Shown: positions 24,881 through 34,464, numbered from the stretch's first letter. The stretch: DNA of 51,745 nt from CAZYVU01 sp964651435 (GCA_964651435.1 CAZYVU010000019.1:1-51745), one strand, 5' to 3'. Numbers and translations are program-made. The notes: generated by a model not told the origin, from the letters alone.

Positions 24881-26971
24881 CTACTTCTGCTGATCCTTCT
24901 GCTGATCTTTGAGGGCGGCCTTTCTCGAAAGCTTTATCCTTCCGTTGGCCTCCACCTCCAGCACCTTGACCAGGAACTCGTCGCCCTCCTTGACTGCATC
25001 GGTGACCTTCTTGATGTATCCGTCCGAAAGCTGGCTGATGTGCACGAAGCCGTCCACATTGGGTCCCAGTTCGACAATGGCCCCCGAATCGACAACGCGC
25101 TTGACCTTGCCCATGCAGATCTCTCCCGGCGCCATCTCTTTTGTGAGCTTCCGTATGATCTCGATGGCCGCACTTGCCGAGTCCTCGTCCGGCGAGGCGA
25201 TGCGCACAAGCCCCGAATCCTCGATGTCGATCTTCACGCCCGTCTGCTCTATGATGCTCCTAATGATCTTGCCGCCGGGGCCGATGACATCGCGAATCTT
25301 GTCGGGCTTGATATTGATGGTAAAAATGCGGGGCGCGTATGGTGAGAGCTCTTCCCTTGGCTTCTCCAGGGTCTCCTTCATGATGCCCAGTATGGTCGCT
25401 ATGCCGCCCTGTGCCTGGTCGACGGCCTTGGCCATGATCTCTTTCGTGATGCCCTTCATCTTGATGTCCATCTGAATGGCCGTCACGCCCTCCTCGCTGC
25501 CCGCCACCTTGAAATCCATGTCGCCCAGGTGATCCTCGTCGCCTAAGATGTCGGTCAGAACAACGTGCTGGTCCCCCTCCTTCACGAGGCCCATGGCGAT
25601 GCCTGCGACGGGTGTCTTGATCGGTACGCCGGCATCCATCAGCGACAGGCAACCGCTACAGACCGTAGCCATAGATGAGGAGCCGTTCGATTCCAGTATC
25701 TCCGACACGATGCGTATGGTGTAGGGAAAATCGTCCTTAAAGGGCAGAATGGGAGAAAGGGCCTTTTCCGCAAGGTTGCCGTGGCCTATCTCCCGGCGGG
25801 AAGGTGCACGGAGGGGAGAGACCTCGCCGACGGAAAAGGGCGGAAAGTTGTAATGGAGCATGAAGGACTTGAAGGTTTCTCCTTCCAGCAGCGATTCCAC
25901 CTTCTGCTCGTCCTCGGACGTACCGAAGGTGACGATTGCCAGGGCCTGCGTTTCGCCTCTCGTAAAGAGGGACGAGCCGTGGGTCCTGGGAAGAATGCCG
26001 GCCCGACAGGTTATGGGGCGTATGTCTGTGGGAAGCCTTCCGTCTATGCGCCGTCCCGTTGTCAGAAGTTGCTTTCTGAGGAGAACCCTGGTGGCGCCGT
26101 CAAAGGCATTGGCCACCACTGCGGGGCCGTAATCGGCGTAGTGTTCCACAAGCTCCTTCTGTATCTCGTCGAGGCGGAATCCCCGGTCCAACTTGACGGG
26201 GATTGCGAAAGCAGACATGATGGGGGCTTCGAAGTCCCGAATAATCTCTTCCTTCAAGGCCTCGCTCTGCTCGTCCACCTTTATGGCCCACTTTTCCTTG
26301 CCGACCTTCCGGCGGAGCTCATCCTGGATCCGGATAAGCGGTTCCAGTTGCTCATGGCCGAAGTTGATGGCCTCGATGATATCTTTGCCGGAGACGAAAC
26401 CCGCCGATCCCTCAACCATCATGACCGCATCCCTGGAGCCTGCGATGATAATGTTTATGTCGCTCTCATCCATCTCCTCCGTTGTCGGGTTGACGATGAG
26501 CCTGCCGTCGACCCTGCCTATCTTGACGCCGGCGAGCGGTCCATCGAAGGGGATTTGCGATATGGTGAGGGCGCAGGACGCGCCGAGAATGCCCAAGGGT
26601 CCGGGATCGTTTTCCTGGTCCGAAGAAAGAACCGTTGCGATTATCTGGGTTTCGTTTCTAAAGGACTTGGGGAACGACGGCCTCAAAGGCCGGTCGATGA
26701 GGCGGGAAAGAAGGATCTCCCTCTCCGATGGTCTACCTTCTCTCTTGAAAAATCCCCCGGGAAAACGGCCCACGGCGTAAGACATTTCCTGGTAGTTTAC
26801 GGTGAGGGGGAGAAAATCACGGTCTGACTCCTCCTTTTCAGCTACAGCCGTGACAAGAACCACGGTGTCTGCGTAGCGGACCAACACGCTGCCGTCGGCT
26901 TGCCTCGCCACATCTCCGGTCGTTATTGTCAAGGGCCTGCCTGCATATTCTATCGTTATCTCTTCTTTCAT
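24881..26971 (-). CDS. pnp: Polyribonucleotide nucleotidyltransferase (PNPase)
   Basis: Phosphorolytic 3'-5' exoribonuclease of the RNA degradosome. The 696-residue protein has two RNase PH domains (about 1-225 and 310-540) joined by a helical domain, a KH domain with the GPGGKIIR loop (about 555-610) and an S1 domain (about 615-685). FFKREGRPSEREIL and GSSLFTRGETQAL are characteristic. The C-terminal end repeats DQQKDQQK. Order rpsO-pnp is conserved across bacteria; the 27-base gap upstream may carry the processing site seen in other species. Confidence 0.97.
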   Translation of the reverse strand: MKEEITIEYAGRPLTITTGDVARQADGSVLVRYADTVVLVTAVAEKEESDRDFLPLTVNYQEMSYAVGRFPGGFFKREGRPSEREILLSRLIDRPLRPSFPKSFRNETQIIATVLSSDQENDPGPLGILGASCALTISQIPFDGPLAGVKIGRVDGRLIVNPTTEEMDESDINIIIAGSRDAVMMVEGSAGFVSGKDIIEAINFGHEQLEPLIRIQDELRRKVGKEKWAIKVDEQSEALKEEIIRDFEAPIMSAFAIPVKLDRGFRLDEIQKELVEHYADYGPAVVANAFDGATRVLLRKQLLTTGRRIDGRLPTDIRPITCRAGILPRTHGSSLFTRGETQALAIVTFGTSEDEQKVESLLEGETFKSFMLHYNFPPFSVGEVSPLRAPSRREIGHGNLAEKALSPILPFKDDFPYTIRIVSEILESNGSSSMATVCSGCLSLMDAGVPIKTPVAGIAMGLVKEGDQHVVLTDILGDEDHLGDMDFKVAGSEEGVTAIQMDIKMKGITKEIMAKAVDQAQGGIATILGIMKETLEKPREELSPYAPRIFTINIKPDKIRDVIGPGGKIIRSIIEQTGVKIDIEDSGLVRIASPDEDSASAAIEIIRKLTKEMAPGEICMGKVKRVVDSGAIVELGPNVDGFVHISQLSDGYIKKVTDAVKEGDEFLVKVLEVEANGRIKLSRKAALKDQQKDQQK

Positions 26972-26998
26972 ACACCTCTTCCTTTGCGGCGGTTTTAT

Positions 26999-27268
26999 TT
27001 ACTTTCTTAATCCAAGTCTCTCTACTACTTTCTTGTATCTGTCCACATTCTTTGCCTTCAGGTAGTTGAGGAGCCTGCGCCGGCTGCCAACCATGACGAG
27101 AAGGCCTCTCCGCGAGTTGTGATCTTTGGAGAACTTCTTGAAGTGCTCCGTAAGGCTCCTGATTCTCTCCGTCAGGAGGGCTATCTGGACCTCAGGGGAT
27201 CCCGTGTCTTGATCGTGGGTCCTGAAGGTGTCGATAACCACCTTTTTCTGCTCTACAGTCAATGCCAT
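26999..27268 (-). CDS. rpsO: 30S ribosomal protein S15
   Basis: 89 residues, the standard length. Contains the family motifs HDQDTGSPEVQIALLTERI, HSRRGLL-like NSRRGLLVMVGSRRRLLNYL and a basic C-terminus. It binds the three-way junction of 16S rRNA early in 30S assembly, and often represses its own translation. Lies between truB and pnp. Confidence 0.98.
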   Translation of the reverse strand: MALTVEQKKVVIDTFRTHDQDTGSPEVQIALLTERIRSLTEHFKKFSKDHNSRRGLLVMVGSRRRLLNYLKAKNVDRYKKVVERLGLRK

Positions 27269-27278
27269 GCGCTCCTCC

Positions 27279-28163
27279 TTAATTATAAATAAGTCTCTTG
27301 ACTTTTATTGTCCTCGTTGCCGTATCCACTATGCCCAAGCCTATGAGAAGGCCCTTCCTGTTCATGATCTTCACGGGATCGCCCTGGCCCCAATCCTTCG
27401 CTGTGCCCAGAAGGGGAAGGGGCATGCCGTGTCGAAAGAACCTTTCCAGAACCGTCTCGAGCGTGAACTCCCGTGCCGTCGTCAACACCTTCTCCAAAGG
27501 TATAAGATAGTTTAATAAATCTTGCTCAATATTGAAAGACTCAATCTTAACCCCCATCTCCTCGGAGAATTCTCCGTGCCTCGTCCGCTTCAGGGAGTGG
27601 AGCGTTGCCCCGCACCCGAGCCGGAAACCTAAATCATTGGCGAGGGCCCTGATGTAGGTGCCCTTGGAGCAGACCACTTCAAGGTCTACGAAGGGGTGGG
27701 AGTAGTCGGTGACGGTGAGGCGGAAGATCTCCACCTCCTTTGAGTGGCTCTCCATAGGAATGCCCTCCCTCGCATACTTGTAGAGGGGTTTTCTGTGGAC
27801 CTTCTTCGACGAAAAGGCAGGTATCTCCTGCCGAATGACGCCGTGAAAAGAGCTAAGAATGTTCTCGATGGCCTCGATAGGAAAGGGCTCCGTGGGGGTT
27901 TCGGAAAGGACCTTGCCCTCGATGTCCAGGGTGTCAGTCGTGACGCCCAGGAGCACCCGGGCGCGGTAGGTCTTCCTGACATCCTCCAGATAGGGGATCA
28001 GCTTAACGCCCTCATTGATGGCCACGGGAAGCACCCCTGTAGCGTTTCTGTCCAGCGTTCCTATGTAGCCTATCTTATTGAATTTATGCAACTTCTTCAG
28101 CCGCCTGATGACGTCGTACGACGACATGGCCGGGCTTTTATCGATGACAAGGAATCCGTTCAC
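27279..28163 (-). CDS. truB: tRNA pseudouridine-55 synthase
   Basis: Makes pseudouridine 55 in the T loop of tRNAs. The 294-residue enzyme has the catalytic aspartate D38 in GTLDRNATGVL, the start NGFLVIDKSPAMSSYDV, and KGTYIRALANDLG in the middle. A C-terminal extension suits a degenerate PUA-like domain. The start overlaps the nrnA stop by four bases (ATGA), so translation is probably coupled. Confidence 0.96.
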   Translation of the reverse strand: MNGFLVIDKSPAMSSYDVIRRLKKLHKFNKIGYIGTLDRNATGVLPVAINEGVKLIPYLEDVRKTYRARVLLGVTTDTLDIEGKVLSETPTEPFPIEAIENILSSFHGVIRQEIPAFSSKKVHRKPLYKYAREGIPMESHSKEVEIFRLTVTDYSHPFVDLEVVCSKGTYIRALANDLGFRLGCGATLHSLKRTRHGEFSEEMGVKIESFNIEQDLLNYLIPLEKVLTTAREFTLETVLERFFRHGMPLPLLGTAKDWGQGDPVKIMNRKGLLIGLGIVDTATRTIKVKRLIYN

Positions 28164-29107
28164 TGAATCTCCAGGACCTCCTTCAGTTTTTCTATGATCT
28201 GGCCTTCGCCGCCATTGATGATGCAGCCCGCCGCGTTCCTGTGGCCGCCGCCTCCGAAGGCGTTACAGGCCCGTGCAACGTCCACAACCCCTTTGGACCG
28301 CATGCTGATCTTGAATGTTCCGGACTGCAGCTCGCGCATGAGGATGGCAACATCGGCATCCTTCACCTGCTTTATAAACTCCACGAACCCGTCGGAGTGT
28401 TCCCTCGTCGTCCCCGTTGCGCGAAACATCTCCTCCGTCACGCGGGCCACGACCATTCTGCCGTCGGCATGGCTTTCGAGGGTCGACAGGGTCATTCCGA
28501 GAAGCCGGAAGCGCTCTATGGGATGGTTCTCGTAGACCATGGCCGCCACATAGGCGGGGTCGACGCCCACGTCCATCAGATGGCTGCATATCTCGAAGGC
28601 CTTCCGGTTCGTGTTCTGGTAGCGGAATGCCCCTGTGTCCGTCAGGACGGCCGTGTAGAGGTTGATGGCTACATTGAAGGAAAAAGGCATCTCCAGGGCC
28701 TTGAGGAGATCGTAGATAAGTTCTCCCGTCGACGATGCGTCGGGATCCCGCAGGTTGACCATACCGAAAACAGGGCCCGTCAGGTGGTGATCTATATTGA
28801 TGATGGGCATGATCTCTCTCAGTGCCTCGCCCTCGGCCCCGACCCTTTCCAGGGTGCTGCAATCGAGGACGAAGAGGCCGTCGTAGGCCCGCTGGGGGAG
28901 CTTGCCATAGATCTTCGGCGGACGGGGAAGGAAGGTGTACTGGTAGGGAACGGGGTCGGCAAGATAGACGTCGACGGTCTTGCCTTCCGCAGAGAGGGCC
29001 CAGTACCAGGCGAAGGCGGAGCCGACGGCGTCGCCGTCGGGGTCGATATGGCTCGTCACGAGGAAGCGGCTTCCCCTATCGATGATGTCTCGAAGGGCCT
29101 TATGCAT
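28160..29107 (-). CDS. nrnA: DHH-family oligoribonuclease / pAp phosphatase (NrnA-like)
   Basis: A 315-residue DHH/DHHA1 protein with SHIDPDGDAVGS, a VLDCST region, the DHH motif NIDHHLTG and the C-terminal GGGGHRNAAG. Family members degrade nanoRNA and dephosphorylate 3'-phosphoadenosine 5'-phosphate. The gene is a regular member of the rbfA-nrnA-truB segment in Firmicutes and Deltaproteobacteria. It overlaps rbfA by eight bases and truB by four. Confidence 0.93.
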   Translation of the reverse strand: MHKALRDIIDRGSRFLVTSHIDPDGDAVGSAFAWYWALSAEGKTVDVYLADPVPYQYTFLPRPPKIYGKLPQRAYDGLFVLDCSTLERVGAEGEALREIMPIINIDHHLTGPVFGMVNLRDPDASSTGELIYDLLKALEMPFSFNVAINLYTAVLTDTGAFRYQNTNRKAFEICSHLMDVGVDPAYVAAMVYENHPIERFRLLGMTLSTLESHADGRMVVARVTEEMFRATGTTREHSDGFVEFIKQVKDADVAILMRELQSGTFKISMRSKGVVDVARACNAFGGGGHRNAAGCIINGGEGQIIEKLKEVLEIQ

Positions 29108-29441
29108 GTGAGTCCTTCTTTAGTATAGCCTCGATCCTTTCCACCCGTTCCAGCCTGTCGTCGAAAAAAAACTCGATGTCAGGAGTATACCTCAGCTTGA
29201 CCCTCTGCCCGACGAGGAACTTGATGAAGCGCTTAGACTTTTGCAGGGTCTGCAAGGTTTTCTGCTTCGCCTCCGCATCCCCGTAGCAGGAGTAATAGAC
29301 TTTGGCCAGGCGCAGGTCTTCCGTCACTTTTACCTCAAAGATGGTCACAAAGCCGAGCCCGGGATCATTGATATCCTTAAAAAGAATGGATGATATCTCC
29401 TCCCGGAGCACGTCTTCAACCCGTTGTTTCCTATACCGCAT
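29100..29441 (-). CDS. rbfA: Ribosome-binding factor A
   Basis: 113 residues, KH-like fold; assists late 30S maturation near the 5' end of 16S rRNA. Motifs: RVEDVLREEISSIL at the start and DPGLGFVTIFEVKVTEDLRLAKVYYS. The length is typical. It overlaps the preceding ylxP-like gene by 11 bases and nrnA by eight. Confidence 0.95.
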   Translation of the reverse strand: MRYRKQRVEDVLREEISSILFKDINDPGLGFVTIFEVKVTEDLRLAKVYYSCYGDAEAKQKTLQTLQKSKRFIKFLVGQRVKLRYTPDIEFFFDDRLERVERIEAILKKDSHA

Positions 29442-29730
29442 CGCCCACCACTATGATTTCCGTCTCCGTCTTTATGATCTCCCCCACGTAGAGGGATTCG
29501 ATAAATTCACAGACCTTGTCCACCGTGCCGTCGACGTGGTCCCTGTTGACGCCCAGCACCGCAAAGCCCACCACCGCCTTCTGCCAGAGGTTTGACTGGT
29601 CGATCTCCATGATGGAGATGTTGAATCGTGGCCGGGTTTTTTCTACGATGCGCCTGATGACCTGCCGCTTATCCTTTAACGAGTGATTTTCCGGCAAGAA
29701 AAGCTCCACCCGTGAGATCCCCACGACCAT
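29431..29730 (-). CDS. DUF503 family protein (YlxP-like)
   Basis: A 99-residue protein with the DUF503 signature: VGISRVELFLPENHSLKDKRQVIRR near the start and VGFAVLGVNRDHVD in the middle. Members sit between infB and rbfA in many genomes and are linked to ribosome maturation, but the molecular role is not firmly known. The position here is exactly that. A three-base gap separates it from infB. Confidence 0.93.
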   Translation of the reverse strand: MVVGISRVELFLPENHSLKDKRQVIRRIVEKTRPRFNISIMEIDQSNLWQKAVVGFAVLGVNRDHVDGTVDKVCEFIESLYVGEIIKTETEIIVVGDAV

Positions 29731-29733
29731 CTA

Positions 29734-32346
29734 TCAACCGTCGAGCCTCTGCTGCTCTTTTTCCTCGATGTAGAATTCGAGGCGATCCCCTTCACGGAGG
29801 TCGTTAAAATTCTCGATGGCGATGCCGCACTCATAGCCGGCCAGGACCTCGCGCACATCGTCCTTGAAGCGCTTGAGCGACGAGAGTTTGCCCGAAAAGA
29901 CCTCCGCGCCGTTCCGGAAGACTTTGACCAGGGCATTACGGGTAGCCTTGCCATCGGCAATGTGCGTTCCCGCGATGGTGCCGATCTTCGAGACGGTAAA
30001 AATCTTCCGTATCTCGGCGTTTCCGATGAGAGTCTGCTTGATTGTGGGGGCCAGTAAGCCCTCCATGGCCTTTTTCACGTCGTCTATGAGTTCGTAGATA
30101 ATGGAGTAAGGTCTCACTTCCACGCGCTCGTGCTCGGCAAGCGCCTGGGCCTTGCCCACGGGCTTCACGTTAAATCCGATGATGATGGAGCCGGTAGCCA
30201 TGGCAAGGCTGATATCTGTCTCCGTGATCGCCCCTACGCCGCTGTGGACGATCTGAACCTCAACCTTTTCATTGCTCAGCCTCCTCAGGGAGTCGACGAT
30301 GGCGTCGATGGTGCCCCGCACATCGGCCTTGATGATAACGTTCAGATAGGCCTTTTCGGACTCCCCAATCTTGGAGTAGAAATCCTCCAAGGTGGTGCGC
30401 GAACTCTTGACCATCTCCTGCTCTTTCAGCTTCTCCTGTCTGTACTTGGAAAGTTCCTTGGCGTACCGCTCTTCCGTCGTGACGATAAAGGAATCGCCGC
30501 CCTGGGGGACCTCCTGGAAGCCTACAACCATGAGAGGCGTCGAAGGCGGTGCCTGGGCAATGCGGTGTCCCTTGTCGTCGATCATGGCCCGCACCCGGCC
30601 GAAGTTGCTGCCGGCGATGAAAGGATCGTGGATCTTCAGCGTGCCCTCTTGGATGATGACCGTTCCAACGGCACCGTGGCCCTTGTCCAACCTGGACTCG
30701 ATAATGATACCTCTGGCCAGTTTGTCCGGATTTGCCCTCAGTTCAAGGACTTCTGCCTGGAGGGCAATGAGCTCCAGCAGCTCTTTGATGCCAAGTTTTT
30801 TCTTGGCCGAGAGTTTTACGAAGAGCGTCGACCCGCCCCATTCCTCGGAGATGAGGCCGAGATCGGCGAGATCCTTCATGACCTTGTCGGGATTGGCATT
30901 AGCCTTATCGATCTTATTGATGGCTACGATGATGGGCACGTTTGCCGACCGGGCATGGTTCACCGCTTCGATGGTCTGCGGCATCACGCCGTCGTCGGCG
31001 GCGACGACGAGGACCACGATGTCTGTCACCAGTGCGCCCCGCGCCCTCATAGACGTGAAGGCCTCGTGCCCCGGTGTGTCGATGAAGACGAGCTCCTTGC
31101 CGTCCACGTTGACGGCGTAAGCGCCGATGTGCTGTGTAATGCCTCCTGCCTCGCGCTCGGCCACGTTGGTGTGGCGGATCGTGTCAAGAAGCAGGGTCTT
31201 GCCGTGGTCGACGTGTCCCATTATGGTTACCACTGGAGGTCTCGGTTTCAGCTCCTCCTCGGTGTCTCTCTTCTCTTCTTCCATGGCGAGGAAGTCTTCC
31301 TCTATTGTCGTAATCTTCTCCAGCTCAAATCCGAAGTCGCCCGCTACCACGTAGGCTGTGTCGAAATCGACGGATTGATTGATGGTGGCTGCGTTGCCCA
31401 GGGCAAAAAGCTTCATGATCACTTCCTGGGCCTTGATGCCCATCCGCTTCGCCAGTTCGCCGACGGTGATTTCACCGCCCACGCGGACTGTCTTCCGTGC
31501 GGGCTTCGGCTCAGCCTTCTTCTCTTCCTCGATCCTTCTTTCCTCTGGGCGATCCCGCCTGTCTTTTCTGTGCGAACCGGGCTTGCCCTTCGATTTCTTG
31601 AAGGCGTAAAGGTCTTCAGGCTTAATGATGACCTTCCGCTTCAGAACACCCTTTTTCTTCGTCCGCGTCTCTTCTATTTCCTGCTCTTCAATTTTCTTGA
31701 TGAGCCGGTCGGCCTTCTTCTTTTTCTTCTCTTCCTCGTCCTCGCCAAGGACGACGGGCTGCTCGAGATCCTGCTTGTAGGCCTCTTCGAGGACCTTGGT
31801 GATCTCCTTTTCCTTCGCCTCGGCAATATGCTCCACATCGCCCTTCAGGGCCTCGGTCCTTGCCTCCGTCTCTTCCACCGACACCTCGGGCGCCTGTTCG
31901 GGCACGGTCGGGGTGGGCTGGGCGGCGGCCTTGGGCTCCTCGGGGGGTTGCGGTGGTGCGACCACCTCGTCGGGCTCCCTCGGTTCGATGCGTATCTTTT
32001 TCTGAATCTCCCGGTGGACGTGCGGAGATTTCTCGACGATGATGACTTCGGCCCCCGTCGATGACCGGGATTCCTTCCTGGCCGGCGGAGGGGCTTTTTC
32101 TTCCTGCGGTTCAACGGCAGCGGGAGGCGGTGCCGGTGGAGTGTAGACCCTCCTTCGAATGATCTTGGAGGCGACGCGCTTCTCCACGACAGTTTCGCCC
32201 GATGGGGAGGCGGCTTCCTTTTTTTCTTCCGCAGCCGACTCTTCCTTCTGACGATCCTTGATTTTTACACCCAAACTTTTTAGTTTGAGGAGGATTTCGT
32301 CCTCTCCAGCCTTTTCAGTGAGGGTCGTAATTCTCATCTTTGCCAT
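29734..32346 (-). CDS. infB: Translation initiation factor IF-2
   Basis: GTPase that brings initiator tRNA to the 30S subunit. 870 residues: a short N-terminal IF2N-like helix region, then about 250 residues of low-complexity Glu/Lys/Pro/Ala-rich linker, a second IF2N domain (VGELAKRMGIKAQEVIMKLF), the G domain with GHVDHGKT near 376-383, DTPGHEAF and NKIDK, and the C-terminal domains II-IV. The length and charged linker are normal for Deltaproteobacteria. A 98-base spacer separates it from nusA and contains a weak GCTCC/GGAGC hairpin but no gene; ylxR, often found here, is absent. Confidence 0.97.
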   Translation of the reverse strand: MAKMRITTLTEKAGEDEILLKLKSLGVKIKDRQKEESAAEEKKEAASPSGETVVEKRVASKIIRRRVYTPPAPPPAAVEPQEEKAPPPARKESRSSTGAEVIIVEKSPHVHREIQKKIRIEPREPDEVVAPPQPPEEPKAAAQPTPTVPEQAPEVSVEETEARTEALKGDVEHIAEAKEKEITKVLEEAYKQDLEQPVVLGEDEEEKKKKKADRLIKKIEEQEIEETRTKKKGVLKRKVIIKPEDLYAFKKSKGKPGSHRKDRRDRPEERRIEEEKKAEPKPARKTVRVGGEITVGELAKRMGIKAQEVIMKLFALGNAATINQSVDFDTAYVVAGDFGFELEKITTIEEDFLAMEEEKRDTEEELKPRPPVVTIMGHVDHGKTLLLDTIRHTNVAEREAGGITQHIGAYAVNVDGKELVFIDTPGHEAFTSMRARGALVTDIVVLVVAADDGVMPQTIEAVNHARSANVPIIVAINKIDKANANPDKVMKDLADLGLISEEWGGSTLFVKLSAKKKLGIKELLELIALQAEVLELRANPDKLARGIIIESRLDKGHGAVGTVIIQEGTLKIHDPFIAGSNFGRVRAMIDDKGHRIAQAPPSTPLMVVGFQEVPQGGDSFIVTTEERYAKELSKYRQEKLKEQEMVKSSRTTLEDFYSKIGESEKAYLNVIIKADVRGTIDAIVDSLRRLSNEKVEVQIVHSGVGAITETDISLAMATGSIIIGFNVKPVGKAQALAEHERVEVRPYSIIYELIDDVKKAMEGLLAPTIKQTLIGNAEIRKIFTVSKIGTIAGTHIADGKATRNALVKVFRNGAEVFSGKLSSLKRFKDDVREVLAGYECGIAIENFNDLREGDRLEFYIEEKEQQRLDG

Positions 32347-32444
32347 CTGTTGAACCTTTCCTTTATCACGTCCCTGGTCCCGAGGGCCAAAGACGAGTAT
32401 TGTAAAGCCCGCTCCGTATTCCCGGAGGGAGCTTCCTCTCTATT

Positions 32445-33815
32445 TTAGAGTTCGCGGACCTCCTCTTCCTTCGTTTCTTCGGGGGCGGTTTGTCCTTCGG
32501 GGACCGGCTGCTCTTCGACGGTCGACTGCTCTTCCGTTGCGGGCTGCTCCTCGACGGCGGACTGTGCCTCAGCGAGGGTTTTTTCCTGAAGGGCGATCAC
32601 GGCGTTTTCGACGATCGAACGGCAATCCTCAATGGAGATACTGGTGATTTTGTTCAGCTCCTCAGCGGTGAGCTTTCCAATGTCGCGAGGATCACGGAGG
32701 TATTCTTCGTAGAGAACCCGGGCAAGAATCTCGTTTACCTTCAGCTTCGTCATGAGGTCGTCGATGATGATCCGCGACGTTTTTTCAATCTCCGACTCGC
32801 TGCTGATATCGATTTTCCATCCCGTCAGCTTCGATGCGAGGCGAACGTTCTGGCCTTTTTTGCCTATGGCAAGGGAGAGCTGGTCGTCGTTGACGATGAT
32901 CTCCATAGAATGCTCTTCTTCGTTGATGTAGACCCTCGATACCCTTGCCGGCGCCAGGGTGTTGCAGACGAACTTCGCTGCGTCGCGGTTCCAGGGTATG
33001 ATGTCGATCTTTTCTCCCCGAAGCTCCTGCACGACGGTCTGCACCCTCGATCCCCTCACACCCACGCAAGCCCCGATGGGATCGATGTCGGGATCTTCGC
33101 TGTAAACGGATATCTTGGCCCGCTCGCCCGGTTCGCGGGCTGCGCCGACGATCCTGATGATCTTTTCCTGAATCTCCGGTACTTCGAGCTCAAAAAGCTT
33201 CATGAGAAATGCCGGGTGGGTTCTTGAAATGATGATGGAGCAGCCTTTCTGGCCTTTGTCCACTTCCAGTATTACGCCTTTGATCCTGTCCCGCTGCCGG
33301 AACATCTCGCCGGGAATGACTTCCTTCATGGGCAGGATGGCTTCAGTCTTGCCGAGGTTGACCACGTAGTGGTTCTTTTCGGACCGCTGAATGGTGCCCG
33401 TGACGATCTCTCCCCTTTTGTTGACATACTCGCTGTAGATGACATCGCTTTCGGCGTTCCGCACCTTTTGAAGAATGACCTGCTTTGCCGTCTGTGCGGC
33501 AATTCTGCCCAAGGCTGAGGTATCCATCTTAACGCCGATGCTGTCCCCGAGCATACAATCCGGATCGTCGGCGCTCGCCTCTTCGTAGAGGATCTCGTTA
33601 TCGGGGTCGTTCACCGATTCCACGACGGTCTTGAAGCGGAACACCTCTATCTCGTTCATCTCTTCGTTGTACCGTGCTTCCAGGGCGAGGTTGCTCCCGA
33701 ACTTCCTTTTGGCCGCGGCGAGGATGGCCTCCTCCAGGGCTTCGATCAGTGTAGTACGGGGAATCCCCTTCTCCTTCCCGACCTGATCGATGATATAGTT
33801 CAAATCATAATACAT
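32445..33815 (-). CDS. nusA: Transcription termination/antitermination protein NusA
   Basis: RNA-polymerase-binding factor acting in pausing, termination and antitermination. 456 residues: N-terminal polymerase-binding domain (1-130), S1 domain (about 135-200), two KH domains (VGVRGSRVQTVVQELRGEKIDI, IGKKGQNVRLASKLTGWKIDI), and one helix-hairpin-helix acidic repeat (about 350-400). The last 45 residues are a Glu/Gln/Pro-rich tail with repeated VEEQPATEEQ-like units that is not part of the core fold and may be disordered. It follows rimP by nine bases. Confidence 0.97.
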   Translation of the reverse strand: MYYDLNYIIDQVGKEKGIPRTTLIEALEEAILAAAKRKFGSNLALEARYNEEMNEIEVFRFKTVVESVNDPDNEILYEEASADDPDCMLGDSIGVKMDTSALGRIAAQTAKQVILQKVRNAESDVIYSEYVNKRGEIVTGTIQRSEKNHYVVNLGKTEAILPMKEVIPGEMFRQRDRIKGVILEVDKGQKGCSIIISRTHPAFLMKLFELEVPEIQEKIIRIVGAAREPGERAKISVYSEDPDIDPIGACVGVRGSRVQTVVQELRGEKIDIIPWNRDAAKFVCNTLAPARVSRVYINEEEHSMEIIVNDDQLSLAIGKKGQNVRLASKLTGWKIDISSESEIEKTSRIIIDDLMTKLKVNEILARVLYEEYLRDPRDIGKLTAEELNKITSISIEDCRSIVENAVIALQEKTLAEAQSAVEEQPATEEQSTVEEQPVPEGQTAPEETKEEEVREL

Positions 33816-33824
33816 TCTGGCCTC

Positions 33825-34289
33825 TCAAAGCGTGAACTCCAAACGTGCCTTTTTTATAGCACATAATGGTATTGTAAATATACCCAATTCACCCTGTATT
33901 TCCACGGAATCTCCAATCACGGCGCCGATAATGCCGCTGAAATCGTTCCTCCCGTCCACCTGCTCGCTTGTCACAATCCTGCAGGCCCTTCCTGCATACC
34001 GGACGAAGTCCTCTCTCTTTTTCAGGCGCCGTGTCAGACCCGGCGACGAGACCTCCAGTGTGTACGCGTGGTCGATGGCATCCTCCACGTCGAGAAGCTG
34101 TCCGAGTTCCCTGCTCACCCGCTCGCAGTCCGAGATAGTGACGCCGCCCTCTTTGTCGATAGAGACCCTGAGCAGCCACCGGCGGCCGGAACGCTTAAAC
34201 TCAATGTCTACGGCCTCGAGACCCTCGTCCCGCAAAATGGGCAATAGAAGGCTCTCGACGTGCTCTATAACTTCCGTTGCGGATATCAT
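33825..34289 (-). CDS. rimP: Ribosome maturation factor RimP
   Basis: Needed for 30S maturation. The 154-residue product starting MISATEVIEHVESLLLPIL has the family signatures EGLEAVDIEFKRSGRRWLLRVSIDKEGGVTI and YTLEVSSPGLTRRLK. The frame stays open to 34361, but the predicted promoter (start about 34331) and the family's usual N-terminus both favour 34289. No strong Shine-Dalgarno is visible before it. First gene of the long minus-strand cluster. Confidence 0.93.
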   Translation of the reverse strand: MISATEVIEHVESLLLPILRDEGLEAVDIEFKRSGRRWLLRVSIDKEGGVTISDCERVSRELGQLLDVEDAIDHAYTLEVSSPGLTRRLKKREDFVRYAGRACRIVTSEQVDGRNDFSGIIGAVIGDSVEIQGELGIFTIPLCAIKKARLEFTL

Positions 34290-34337
34290 CGGCTGTTTAA
34301 AGTATAAAAGCGAAACGGACCTAACTGTGACTACGTT

Positions 34338-34366
34338 AGTATAGCACCTTCCCGATTTCATTTCAA
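34338..34366 (-). promoter_or_regulatory. Strong predicted promoter of the rimP-nusA-infB cluster
   Basis: On the minus strand, TTGAAA (34361-34366), 17-base spacer, TATACT (34338-34343), both one mismatch from consensus. A second TATACT at 34301-34306 lacks a good -35. It would drive rimP through at least infB and possibly to sppA. Confidence 0.7.
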
Positions 34367-34434
34367 TAGCTTAAGGACATAGGGATAAAAGGGTGATGTC
34401 TGTCATTGAGGCCCCGGCGGCACGCCGTTTAATG

Positions 34435-34464
34435 TTGACTTTTTGTTGAACTAAAAGGTAAAAA
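34435..34464 (+). promoter_or_regulatory. Possible promoter of the UDP-sugar genes
   Basis: TTGACT (34435-34440), 18-base spacer, TAAAAA (34459-34464), in an AT-rich stretch 24 bases before the ATG; GGGAGG is the ribosome site. The -10 is weak. Confidence 0.4.

Noticed and set aside
23645..25345. 566-codon plus-strand frame opposite the M16 peptidase and pnp
   Set aside because: Antisense to two well-supported genes, with no family-like motif.
30130..32064. 644-codon plus-strand frame opposite infB
   Set aside because: Leucine/phenylalanine-rich complement of the charged IF-2 linker; not a gene.
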